From: Callipepla californica brunnescens
Lineage: Eukaryota > Chordata > Aves > Galliformes > Odontophoridae
NCBI GenBank assembly: GCA_023055505.1
Contig: JALIRH010000113.1
Coordinates: 1,035,625-1,099,624, forward strand
DNA: 64,000 bases
Reading direction: 5' to 3'
Both the position numbers and the translations under genes were made by a program. Shown here piece after piece: positions 21,426 to 32,400 of this stretch. The notes beneath the pieces were generated by a model. That model saw only the letters and a program-made list of their open reading frames with translations, did no database searches and was not told where the DNA came from. Position 1 is the stretch's first letter; every line of letters starts with the position of its first letter.

Positions 21426-22316
21426 ACGCAGGAACATATCCAGGAGGGTTCTGAACATCTCCAGAGAAAGAGACCCCTCTCCTCACAGGACAGATCCTCC
21501 AGGCTCTTAGTCACCTCCATAGCCCTTTGCTGGGATCACTCTAGGAGCTCTATGTTATTCTTGTACTGGAGAGCTCAGAACTGGGCACCGTACTACAAAC
21601 GTGGCCTCACAAGGGCAAAGTACAGGAGGAGGATAACCTCCCACAACTTGTGAGCCACACTACTAAGGTACCCCAACACACCATCCTCTTTCTGGGCCAC
21701 TGTGGCACACTGCTGACTCACAGCCAACCACTTACCACTCAGTGCTGGTCCCAGGAAGCAGCAACACTGCCTCTTGACAAGTTCCTCACAAAACTAAACA
21801 AAGCACTGCTAAATGAATGACCAATAATTCCATGGAAGAAAAACTCAACTCATCCAACAAACCCCAAGGATCCTAAGTACCACAGACTCTATTTCAGAAA
21901 GAGGCCTTACCCCAGGAGACACACTCCTTTCCGAGGCTAGCCCTTAAATGCACCCAGGGAGGGATGGACCTTGGGTCCACGTGGGAAGCACAGGTGAATT
22001 GCTTGTACCTCTGCTTCCTGGGCCAGCTACCCCTTCACAGGCCGCTGAATAATCAGTTCAGGCTGTGACATAACTGTTCCACTACAGCAGGACACCCAGG
22101 TCCTTCTCGGCAGAGCTCCCATCCAGCCGGTCAGCTCCTAACCTGTACTAACGCACACGGTTAATCCTCCGCACGTACAAGATTCTACACTAGCCCTTGT
22201 GGAACTTCATGATGTTCTTTTCCGCCCAACTCACAGCCTGTCCAGGTCTCTATGAATGGTAGCACAGACCTCCAGCGAATCTGCCACTCCACTCAGTTTG
22301 GTATTGCAGCGTCTGC
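21426..22316 (-). mobile_element. CR1 LINE fragment, antisense, with internal insert (unit 3)
   Basis: Copy displaced by 18026 from unit 1; the insert lies at about 21737-22078. Confidence 0.8.
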
Positions 22317-22608
22317 GGCACGGACTCAGATGTGGATGATCCAAATTGTTTATTCCAGGTTCTAACGCCCCTTATATCCGTTCACAAGTTGTCTGTTCTA
22401 ACTTTCCCACCTGCCTTCACATGACAGCAAAATACTCCTCAAACAGTCCTTAACCGTTCACGCAGGCACTTAGCCAATCAGGGTCATGAGTCATTCCAAG
22501 AAACTCACTCTTCCCCCAGTTGGGGTCTGCCATCACACAGCTTACTTGAAATTGTTTTCCTTTTCTTCTGGAGTGTCCTTGGTTCTCAGCCTTCCTTTCT
22601 CAAGGCAA
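22317..22608 (-). mobile_element. Candidate antisense solo LTR remnant (unit 3)
   Basis: Same block as in unit 1, with no clear ends or target duplication. Confidence 0.35.
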
Positions 22609-22718
22609 GGCTGGACGTGGCTCTGGGCAGCCTGCTCTAGTGGTTGGCGGCCCTGCCCACGGCAGGGGGTTGAAACTAGATGATCTCTGAGGCCCTTCTC
22701 AACCCAGGCCATTCTATG
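22609..22718 (+). mobile_element. CR1 LINE 3' tail (unit 3)
   Basis: Sense CR1 tail ending CCATTCTATG, next to gene 3's 5' region. Confidence 0.8.
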
Positions 22719-23216
22719 GGAAGATGAAGAGCGTTGGGTGGAATGGTGGCTCCAGTAGCTCCAGAGGACTGCACCCTCCCCGCTCGCTCCCTCTGTGCCA
22801 ACTGCTGCAGCTGCTCCGCAGGAGCTGTGCTCCTCCCACCCGGGATAGCAGGGGCTCCTTCGCTCTCCCTGCGCTCCTTTGGCGGTGTTTTTCCACAGTT
22901 ATAGTTCCGTGTGATGGGCCCATCACTGAAGGCCTCTGTCCTGAGCTGATCCGCCTGAGCTCTTGCCCGAAAAGGCCGGGGAACAGCGAGCAGCAGCAGC
23001 ACGGTCATCACAGCCTTGCTGGACTTGTGAGGGCAAACGAGCGCTCTGTGGGCTCTGGAAAGCTCCGGGAGGGCAGCCCAGGGCCTGGGATCCAGTCCTT
23101 CCCGCTGAGAGCCCACAGGCTCTGCGTGGCCCTACACGGGGTCAGGTCTGGGTACTAGGGCGGGCCGGCCATGGCTCTGCTGTGCTGAGCTGGGCTGTGC
23201 CGCACCGCACTGTCCC

Positions 23217-23261
23217 TGCGTCATAAACGTTGCCATGGCTCCCAGCTGGTGACGCGGCAAC
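23217..23261 (+). promoter_or_regulatory. CRE-like and RFX/X-box-like cluster upstream of gene 3
   Basis: TGCGTCAT, GTTGCCATGG (23229-23238) and TGACGCGGCAAC are conserved. Confidence 0.5.
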
Positions 23262-23387
23262 ACGCATCACAAAGGGATGACAAAGAGGGGACCACTTTGG
23301 GGCGAGGCAGAGTCTCAGTGCCACTTTGCCCGTGAACTGGCTGGAGAGAGGAGCTCGACTGCTTGGCTCTCTCTGAGCGTCGCAGGC

Positions 23388-25799
23388 ATGGCTGATTTCT
23401 GGGGAACGAGCTTCTTCGTCCCCAGCCTAGAGGAACACATGATCTTCTACTTCATTCTCTGGAACGTACTGACCATCTCGTTATTCGTTTTCATGTGCAC
23501 CTCGTGGAGTCGGAAGGTAGGAGTCAGGGCTGGTGCTGAGGCAGACACTGCAGCACAGGGAGAGGGCTCACGCGGTGGGGGCCAGGGCCATCCCCAGGGC
23601 CGGGCTGGGGGCCCTGCCTGGGAGGAGAGGCCGTGGCCCAGTGCGGCCTGGCCTGGCTCGGCCGGGAGTTCCCTCTGCCCGGCTGTGCCCTGGGTTGGTG
23701 GCTGCCCCTGGGGATGCTCCCTTCTCACCTGCAGCTTTCCTTGCCCGTACAGAAACAGAGACAGGGACAGAGACAGAGACAGCGCCAACATGGAGGCAAC
23801 CAGGAGCCCCACGTGCCCACCACCCCATCACGTGCTCCTCATCAGCTCCCTCTGTCTTCTTTGCCAGCTGTTTCGGACTCCCACACGTCTTCACAGCACT
23901 CGAGGATTCAGTAAGTGAAACTGTCCCCTCTTGGAGCAGGGCAGCCCACACCAGTCAGCTCCCACCAAGTAGAATCCCACTAACACTGATCTCTGTTCTG
24001 CAGTAGCTGTTCTGTGGCCACACAAACGGATGGTTGGCAAGACAAAAACTATCATTCAATGTCCACGCAAACAGATGGTACATGGGCCATAGTCAATACG
24101 TTCAGAAGAAGTCCGGAGAGCTTGGTCACCTGCGTGGAGACGTAAGACCGCTGATAGGGGATGGGGGCGGGCACAGGGGCTGGGTTTGGGGAAATGCAAT
24201 ACTGCAGTGAGTCAAGGAAGGGCACACGGAAATTGTGCATTCTGTAGACTTGAAAAATCGGAGAGGCAGTGCCCTTGTAGAGGGGTCTACCACTGAGATG
24301 CAGGGATGACAGCATCATCCTCGCTGCGTGCCTGCAAGCAGGGATGATCGAACACGGGCCCGCACTGGTTGGGACCCCGTGGAAATGACACAGCCTGCCA
24401 ATGCCTCTGAGGTGGCAGAAGAGCCCTGGGGTCCTCAAAAGTATTTGGCTTTCAGCTGCCCTCATCTTCCTTCTCTTTCTCCATCTCGCACAGGTTCAAC
24501 TTGGAAAGGCCCGTGGAGATGTTGAAAAGCTCCATCCCTGAAACGAAAGCGGAGCTGGAACTAAGCCACGACAGTCAGAAGAAGTCAAGTGTGATGGCGG
24601 TTCCTGCAGTGCACTTCAGGGATGAGGCTATGAAAAGTCACCTGGAGGATCCTAACGTAAAAATGCAGGCACCACAGCTCCTGGGGAACCCACACTGCAG
24701 GCTGCCTGGCAATGAAGCATCCCAGCACGTGGCTCCATCCAACGCTGCAGCCCCGGTTGGTGCAAGACCAGTAACAGTGGGAGGGAGGTGTTCCCCCGGG
24801 GGCGCAGTCATTAAGCAGCGGCGCCAGAAAAATCCTGCTGCTGCCCAGCAGCCTGTGGAGCTCCTTGAACACACACACACGGAAAAGATTTCTACAGGTG
24901 TGCAGAGGAGTATACAGCCACAGGGTGCCCGATTCCAGACCCGGCAAGCACATGGAGAGATGAGCCCGAGAGACACGGCAGCAGGACACAGGACACCTAG
25001 GCCAGACACACCACCTGTGCCATGCGGTGGCTGCTGTGTGACAGACCTCCTGCGCCGTTTCATTCAGCGTTCCTGGTCCAGGCTCCAAGCCGCACGCAAG
25101 TCTGACTGTTCCAAGACCAGGAAGAGATGTAAGAAGCATTCAAGGAAGGGAAAAGAGCCCATCGAGAAAAACAGAGTCTTGGAACCAACCACGCCGGACA
25201 CAGATCAGTGTGAGACTAGAGGATCACGCCCAGCGGCCAAAAGGGAAAGGCCACGTCCACCTCTGGAGGCAACTAAGAAGGACTTGGTGGCATCTCCAGG
25301 TAAGACCTGCAGTGGTGCCAGTGAGGCCCCAGGTGCCAGTAAGGGATGATGGAGCCGGGGTGGTGGCAGCCACAGGCACCTGCAGATGCTGCCTCTCGTT
25401 GTCTGTAGGGAGCCAGCCCATGTGCAGCTTCCTGGGAGCAGGCTGCTCTTGGAGCCCCAAGCTCCTGCCCCATGCGAGTGTGTTCTTCATCTTGCAGGTG
25501 TCCAGGCGGGCACAGCCGCAGTGAGCAGCGGATTGCCACCAGATGATACCACGGGACAGGAGCAGAAGGGCAAGGGACCTACCCAGGACAAGCCAGCTCC
25601 TCCAAGAAGAATGTCCCCAGAGATCCAGAAGTCCTTCAGTGAGTCAAAACCATCAGATCTGGCACGGCCTCCAGATCCCATCAAGATCAGCACTCCAGTC
25701 CCCGCCAGGAAGGACGTCCAAAGAATTCTCAGTGAACTGGATGAAATCATGGAAACTATTGAAGATATGCAGCAGAAGATGAAGGCTTCTGTTTCATAA
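23388..25799 (+). CDS. Gene 3: five-exon unrecognised membrane-anchored protein, 509 aa
   Basis: Exons: 23388-23516, 23753-23910, 24007-24141, 24494-25299, 25498-25799. As far as I can read, the predicted protein is identical to that of gene 2, including the QRRQKNP, STGVQRS and RILSELDE variants. Splice borders and the CAGTAG acceptor of exon 3 are the same. This near-identity marks genes 2 and 3 as the youngest pair in the window, or as a pair recently homogenised by conversion. Confidence 0.72.
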
Positions 25800-26119
25800 C
25801 AATCCACAGCAATGACAAGCAATCAAGAACTTACTTCACAGCAGAGCAACCTCTGCAGAGAACACGGTGTGGAAGGGCAAGGGATGCCCCAAGAAGAGAT
25901 CTGACTTTGGGTCGCCCTGCACTACATGTACCAAAGCCCCACACTGCAGCCAGCCAGGCACTGAAAGCTCCCAGAGACTGGCTGCATCTGCAACTGCAGC
26001 TCCATGTGCAGGAAGATAAGAGAAGGTGACAGAAGACTCAGCCCAGGAGGACAGGGACACGAGACAGAGTCTCAGTGCCACTTTGCCCGTGAACTGGCAG
26101 GACAGAGGAGCACCTCCAG

Positions 26120-27399
26120 TACACTCGTGACATTGTTGTGTGGGGTGATACAGCAGAGGAAGTTTTTAAAAAAGGAGAGCGAATAATCCAAATTCTTCTG
26201 GGTGCTGGTTTTGCCATTCAACGGAACAAAGTGAAGGGACCTGCCCGAGAAATTCAGTTCCTGGGAGTAAAATGGCAAGATGGGCGTTGCCGCACCCCAG
26301 TAGATGTGGCTGACAAAATCACCAGTATGTCTCCACCCACTAGCAAGAAAGAGACACAGTCTTTTCTGGGTGTAGTAGGTTTTTGGAGAATGCGTGTTCC
26401 AAACTACAGCTTCGTTGTGAGCCCCCTTGATCAGGTGATGCAGAAGAAGAATGATTTTGTGTGGGGTCCTGAACAGCAGCAGGCTTTTGATCAAATTAAA
26501 CAGGAGATAGCCCGTGCCGTGGCCCTGGGGCCAGTACAAATGGGACAGCACGTAAGGAACATCCTCTACACCGCTGCAGGAGAGAAAGGTCCCACTTGGA
26601 GTTTGTGGCAAAGAGCCTCTGGGGAGACCCGAGGCCGACCCCTTGGATTCTGGAGTCGAGCGTACAGGGGGTCTGAGGAGCGCTACACTCCAACTGAGAA
26701 GGAGATCTTAGCCACGTACGAGGGGGTTTGAGCAGCTTCTGAAGTAATCGGTACTGAAGCGCAGCTCCTCCTGGCACCTCGACTGCCAGTGCTGAACTGG
26801 ATGTTTAAGGGAAAGGTTCCCTCCACCCTACATCATGCTACTGATGCCACCTGGAGTAAGTGGACTGCGCTGATTACACAGCCGGCTCGGATGGGAAACC
26901 TCAGCTGTCCAGGCATCTTAGAGGTGATCGTGGACGGGCCTGAAAGCGAGAACTTTGGAACATCACCATCAGAGGAAGTAGCACGTGCTAAAGAGGCCCC
27001 GCCATATAATGAACTACCAGACAATGAGAAGAGAGATGCCCTGTTCACGGATGGATCGTGTCGTATTGTTGCAGATGGAAGGCTGCTGTGTAGAGCCCCA
27101 CACGACGAGTTGCAGAGGCCACCAAAGGAGAAGGAGAATCAAGTCAATTTGCAGAGGTAAAGGCTGTCCAGCTGGCCTTAGACGTGGCTGAACGGGAGAG
27201 GGGGCCAACTGCTGTATCTTTATACTGACTCGTGGATGGTGGGAAATGCTTTGTGGGCGTGGTTGCAGCAATGGGAACAAAATGACTGGCAGCGGAGGGC
27301 TAAGCCTATTTGGGCTGCTGAACTGTGGAAAGACATTGCTGTCCGAACAAAGAATAGGGTTGTAAAGGTGCGCCGTGTAGATGCTCATGTTCCTGCATA
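26120..27399 (+). pseudogene. Retroviral pol fragment: end of reverse transcriptase plus RNase H (unit 3)
   Basis: Same disabled fragment as in units 1 and 2, with the in-frame TGA at 26729-26731 and the degraded YxDD box at its left end. Confidence 0.85.
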
Positions 27400-28105
27400 A
27401 CACCGTGACACGCTCACATACTTGTAATCTATTTTCCTAAGAGCACAGTTGGAGAAAAGTTGAGATTTTTCACAGATCTACACGAAGAGTCAGCTTGTTA
27501 ATTTTCCACTTGTGCACTTGAGGGGGTGGTGGTGCATACTCAGAGTACACCTGTAGCCTGGAAAGCAACTGACAAGCTGCATTGCTCCGGAAGCAGGTAA
27601 CACGCACTTGGATCGCTGAGTGCATCTGAACACTTATTTCTCAGCTGTAGCCACTCTTAGGCTTTGCAAAGGCTGACAGCTTGAAGATAGATGGCTGCCA
27701 ACCACTAGATCACATTACCTGCAATTCTTTTGCATAATTCACCCCCGCAAAAAAGTATTACTGAATGTATACAGTTATATTTAATGGATTACACACTGGT
27801 GGCAGAAGCAGGTCTTAAAGAGGTTTATTTAATAGGCAAAAAAGAAAGAAGAACCGGATTACATTCCTGTAGTCAATGATGAATGGCACTGACTTCTGAG
27901 TGTCTATACAGAGTTCTCCATGCACCAGCAAAAGTATGAATTCTCTCTCACCTGGCCACACTAGCTTGAAGTGCAGGAATTCAGGATTTCAGACCCAAAC
28001 TTCAAGTTTAAATTTCTTATCTATTAGCCAGTACAGCAACTGTCCCCTCTGCCACATGAGCTGAGAGAGAAGCTGCCCCTCATCTCTCATCTTCAGCAGT
28101 GTGTG

Positions 28106-28371
28106 GCGATGGGACGAGGGGAAAGGGCCACAAACTGTGGCATAGGAAGTTTCACAAAACTGTGCGTGGGAACTTCTTCACAGTGCAGTGACGGAGCACT
28201 GGCACAGGCTGCACAGAGAGGTGGTGGAGTCTCCTTCTCCGGAGACGAACGTCTGAGACCCGCCCGGACGCCTACCTGTGCAACCTGGTCTACGGAGCTG
28301 CTTTGGCAGGGGGGTTGGACTCCATCATCTCTATAGAGGTCCCTTCCAACCCCTACAGTTCTGTGATTCCC
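28106..28371 (+). mobile_element. CR1 LINE 3' end (unit 3)
   Basis: Copy of the unit 2 CR1 tail. Confidence 0.85.
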
Positions 28372-29205
28372 CATGTGGGCTTGCCAGGTGTCCCGGTGTG
28401 AGCATACCCTCTGTTCCTAACCGTGCACATGGTCAGAAAGTAGCTGGAGGCTTCAGCATGAGCTCTGCAGGCTGCTGCAGTCTGCCACAAACAGCCATGC
28501 ACCTCACTCAGTGTGAGCGGAGACCCCAACCCCTTTGGGCTGCCCCTGCAAACCGCACAGCCCCTTGCCCTGCTCTGTGGCACAGTGGAAAGATGGAGCA
28601 GTACTGGCTGAAGCTGCTCAAATCTAATCTCTCTGCCCTTTTTATCTGATCCTTACAAATTGTTCCTGTCTTTAGAAGTCTGAGAGTCAACACTGAGCTT
28701 AACAGGTCTTTTCCAGTGTATGACGTATTCATTACGAAGCCCTGTCCCTGTTCAGTCATCTAATAAGGGCTGTACTAAGGCTGCAGCCTTCATCAGCACA
28801 GGTATGAACGGGGTCTTCTTTCTTTGCCTGTTGCTGTGAAATCTATAGGAAACCAAGATCTGTGCAACCGCTCCCTACAGATGTCTCTTAACTGTCCGCT
28901 TCAACGCAAGGTTTTGTGTGGGTATACTACCTGACTCATCCACACCAGGTTAGCACAACAGCCAGGACACATTCCCTAAGAAGGGAGTATTTCTTGATCA
29001 AGCTCATTTAATCCACTTCACCATATTTCTAATCTCAGTCAGCGTTGGAGGACACCCTGCAGTGCTCCTGTACGCAGCAAGCACATACAGTGTTCAGTTG
29101 GCGTTAGCAGACATGCAGGAGTGCATGGAAGAGCTGTTAAACCATACTAGAATCACTGAAACAGTCACAGTTGTTCAGCAAATCAATACAGCCAAAACTG
29201 TGTCC

Positions 29206-29234
29206 AAAAAAAAAAATAAAAAAATAAAAAAAAT
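29206..29234 (+). repeat. A-rich tract (unit 3)
   Basis: Same form as in units 1 and 2. Confidence 0.8.
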
Positions 29235-29829
29235 AGAACAGTAAAAAACCGACCTATTTTGCACATGCCAATAGCTCAGTTGGTTCCTCTCACAGATTCA
29301 CTTTCAGAAGGAAACAAGGAAGACAGGCATGCACACAGATCCATTGGCGAGCCCGTTTCAAGGCAGGGACAGCACAAAGGCACAGATTTTAGTCATTAAG
29401 ACATTTGGAACCGGTATTATTTTCTCCGTAATTTTTGGTCCCGAAGGACTTTGGAGAACCTTTTGGCCTTCCCCCTTTGGATAAGCAGAACCATGAAAGA
29501 ATAACATGAACATGAGAACCTGCGTAGCACAGAAGCCTCACACTGCACAACAACCACAGGACGGACAGACAGGAAACGGTACTGGGCACAGTGGCTACTG
29601 GGGTGAGGTTGCTCTCCTGCCCTCTCAGCAGATATTTTCCCAGTCATCCTCTGATTCATCCAAAAAAGGCACAGAATGGCTGAGGTTGGAAGGAATCACT
29701 TGGGATCATCTAATCGATACTGATAAGATGCTCTCCGTCTTCTCTTCTCCAGGCTGAACAGATGCAACTCTCTCAGACTCAAAGATTGGAAGGGACATCA
29801 GAAGAGCACTGCCATGGTTTTATGATTTC

Positions 29830-30389
29830 TGTTATTGATATTCCACATCATAACATCATGTAGTGCATTAAGAGTAAAAGAGTTAATGCTCCTGCTCCGT
29901 GGATCATCGATAGTTCTGGGTGTACCTGTCTCAGAAGAGAGGAAGAACTTCATTCTCCAGAGGACCGTGCGACGCTTTGTATTTTTACGTGTTTCCACCC
30001 AGAGGGAAAGATAAAAACTGTCTGCGGTCACGGGACCGTCTCTCTTCCCTTCGGGATCGAGCTCAGCAGTGGGTGTTTGTTGCAGCCATCCACCTTCAGC
30101 ATTAGCGTAAGGCCTTTGGTTTATTGGACACGCTCTCTCTTGCTCACTGTATTTGATTCATCAGCCTCAATTCCAACTATATTGTATTATATTGTCTTAT
30201 TTTGCTTTCTGATATCTTATTTAGTAAATTAGCTTTCCTCCTCAGATCGTTGCCGCTGGTTTGTTTCTCGGCCCATCTCCCTTCTCCTTTTTTCCCTTTC
30301 CCCCTTCCCCTTCCCTGGGGTGTGGGCCCGTACGTCCCCTGCCTCAACTGTCACGGTACCGGGTCAAACCGTCCTGCAAACCGCTGACA
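29830..30389 (+). mobile_element. LTR-like block at the right end of unit 3
   Basis: TG...CA block matching 11804-12363, joined to the CR1 of unit 4. Confidence 0.6.
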
Positions 30390-30438
30390 ATCACCTACTC
30401 TGATTCTCCCGCTGGAGCAGGAACACCGAGATTAGCTC

Positions 30439-31329
30439 ACGCAGGAACATATCCAGGAGGGTTCTGAACATCTCCAGAGAAAGAGACCCCTCTCCTCACA
30501 GGACAGATCCTCCAGGCTCTTAGTCACCTCCATAGCCCTTTGCTGGGATCACTCTAGGAGCTCTATGTTATTCTTGTACTGGAGAGCTCAGAACTGGGCA
30601 CCGTACTACAAACGTGGCCTCACAAGGGCAAAGTACAGGAGGAGGATAACCTCCCACAACTTGTGAGCCACACTACTAAGGTACCCCAACACACCATCCT
30701 CTTTCTGGGCCACTGTGGCACACTGCTGACTCACAGCCAACCACTTACCACTCAGTGCTGGTCCCAGGAAGCAGCAACACTGCCTCTTGACAAGTTCCTC
30801 ACAAAACTAAACAAAGCACTGCTAAATGAATGACCAATAATTCCATGGAAGAAAAACTCAACTCATCCAACAAACCCCAAGGATCCTAAGTACCACAGAC
30901 TCTATTTCAGAAAGAGGCCTTACCCCAGGAGACACACTCCTTTCCGAGGCTAGCCCTTAAATGCACCCAGGGAGGGATGGACCTTGGGTCCACGTGGGAA
31001 GCACAGGTGAATTGCTTGTACCTCTGCTTCCTGGGCCAGCTACCCCTTCACAGGCCGCTGAATAATCAGTTCAGGCTGTGACATAACTGTTCCACTACAG
31101 CAGGACACCCAGGTCCTTCTCGGCAGAGCTCCCATCCAGCCGGTCAGCTCCTAACCTGTACTAACGCACACGGTTAATCCTCCGCACGTACAAGATTCTA
31201 CACTAGCCCTTGTGGAACTTCATGATGTTCTTTTCCGCCCAACTCACAGCCTGTCCAGGTCTCTATGAATGGTAGCACAGACCTCCAGCGAATCTGCCAC
31301 TCCACTCAGTTTGGTATTGCAGCGTCTGC
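30439..31329 (-). mobile_element. CR1 LINE fragment, antisense, with internal insert (unit 4)
   Basis: Copy displaced by 27039 from unit 1; the insert lies at about 30750-31091. It shares CACACCATCC and CTCTATTTCAG with units 1-3. Confidence 0.8.
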
Positions 31330-31621
31330 GGCACGGACTCAGATGTGGATGATCCAAATTGTTTATTCCAGGTTCTAACGCCCCTTATATCCGTTCACAA
31401 GTTGTCTGTTCTAACTTTCCCACCTGCCTTCACATGACAGCAAAATACTCCTCAAACAGTCCTTAACCGTTCACGCAGGCACTTAGCCAATCAGGGTCAT
31501 GAGTCATTCCAAGAAACTCACTCTTCCCCCAGTTGGGGTCTGCCATCACACAGCTTACTTGAAATTGTTTTCCTTTTCTTCTGGAGTGTCCTTGGTTCTC
31601 AGCCTTCCTTTCTCAAGGCAA
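31330..31621 (-). mobile_element. Candidate antisense solo LTR remnant (unit 4)
   Basis: Same block as in unit 1. Confidence 0.35.
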
Positions 31622-31731
31622 GGCTGGACGTGGCTCTGGGCAGCCTGCTCTAGTGGTTGGCGGCCCTGCCCACGGCAGGGGGTTGAAACTAGATGATCTC
31701 TGAGGCCCTTCTCAACCCAGGCCATTCTATG
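31622..31731 (+). mobile_element. CR1 LINE 3' tail (unit 4)
   Basis: Sense CR1 tail followed by an empty GTTGGGTGGAATGG site (31746 on), the position filled by a solo LTR in units 5 and 6. Confidence 0.8.
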
Positions 31732-32229
31732 GGAAGATGAAGAGCGTTGGGTGGAATGGTGGCTCCAGTAGCTCCAGAGGACTGCACCCTCCCCGCTCGC
31801 TCCCTCTGTGCCAACTGCTGCAGCTGCTCCGCAGGAGCTGTGCTCCTCCCACCCGGGATAGCAGGGGCTCCTTCGCTCTCCCTGCGCTCCTTTGGCGGTG
31901 TTTTTCCACAGTTATAGTTCCGTGTGATGGGCCCATCACTGAAGGCCTCTGCCCTGAGCTGATCCGCCTGAGCTCTTGCCCGAAAAGGCCGGGGAACAGC
32001 GAGCAGCAGCAGCACGGTCATCACAGCCTTGCTGGACTTGTGAGGGCAAACGAGCGCTCTGTGGGCTCTGGAAAGCTCCGGGAGGGCAGCCCAGGGCCTG
32101 GGATCCAGTCCTTCCCGCTGAGAGCCCACAGGCTCTGCGTGGCCCTACACGGGGTCAGGTCTGGGTACTAGGGCGGGCCGGCCATGGCTCTGCTGTGCTG
32201 AGCTGGGCTGTGCCGCACCGCACTGTCCC

Positions 32230-32274
32230 TGCGTCATAAACGTTGCCATGGCTCCCAGCTGGTGATGCGGCAAC
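32230..32274 (+). promoter_or_regulatory. CRE-like and RFX/X-box-like cluster upstream of gene 4
   Basis: TGCGTCAT and GTTGCCATGG (32242-32251) are kept. The second half-site reads TGATGCGGCAAC, as in genes 6-7, instead of TGACGCGGCAAC. Confidence 0.5.
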
Positions 32275-32400
32275 GCGCATCACAAAGGGATGACAAAGAG
32301 GGGACCACTTTGGGGCGAGGCAGAGTCTCAGTGCCACTTTGCCCGTGAACTGGCTGGAGAGAGGAGCTCGACTGCTTGGCTCTCTCTGAGCGTCGCAGGC

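Larger units (their letters stand above)
21381..30393 (+). repeat. Tandem unit 3 (9013 bp)
   Basis: Direct copy with features displaced by 18026 from unit 1. By eye it is nearly identical to unit 2; differences are isolated single bases (for example C/T at 13094 versus 22107, G/A at 12654 versus 21667). Confidence 0.95.
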
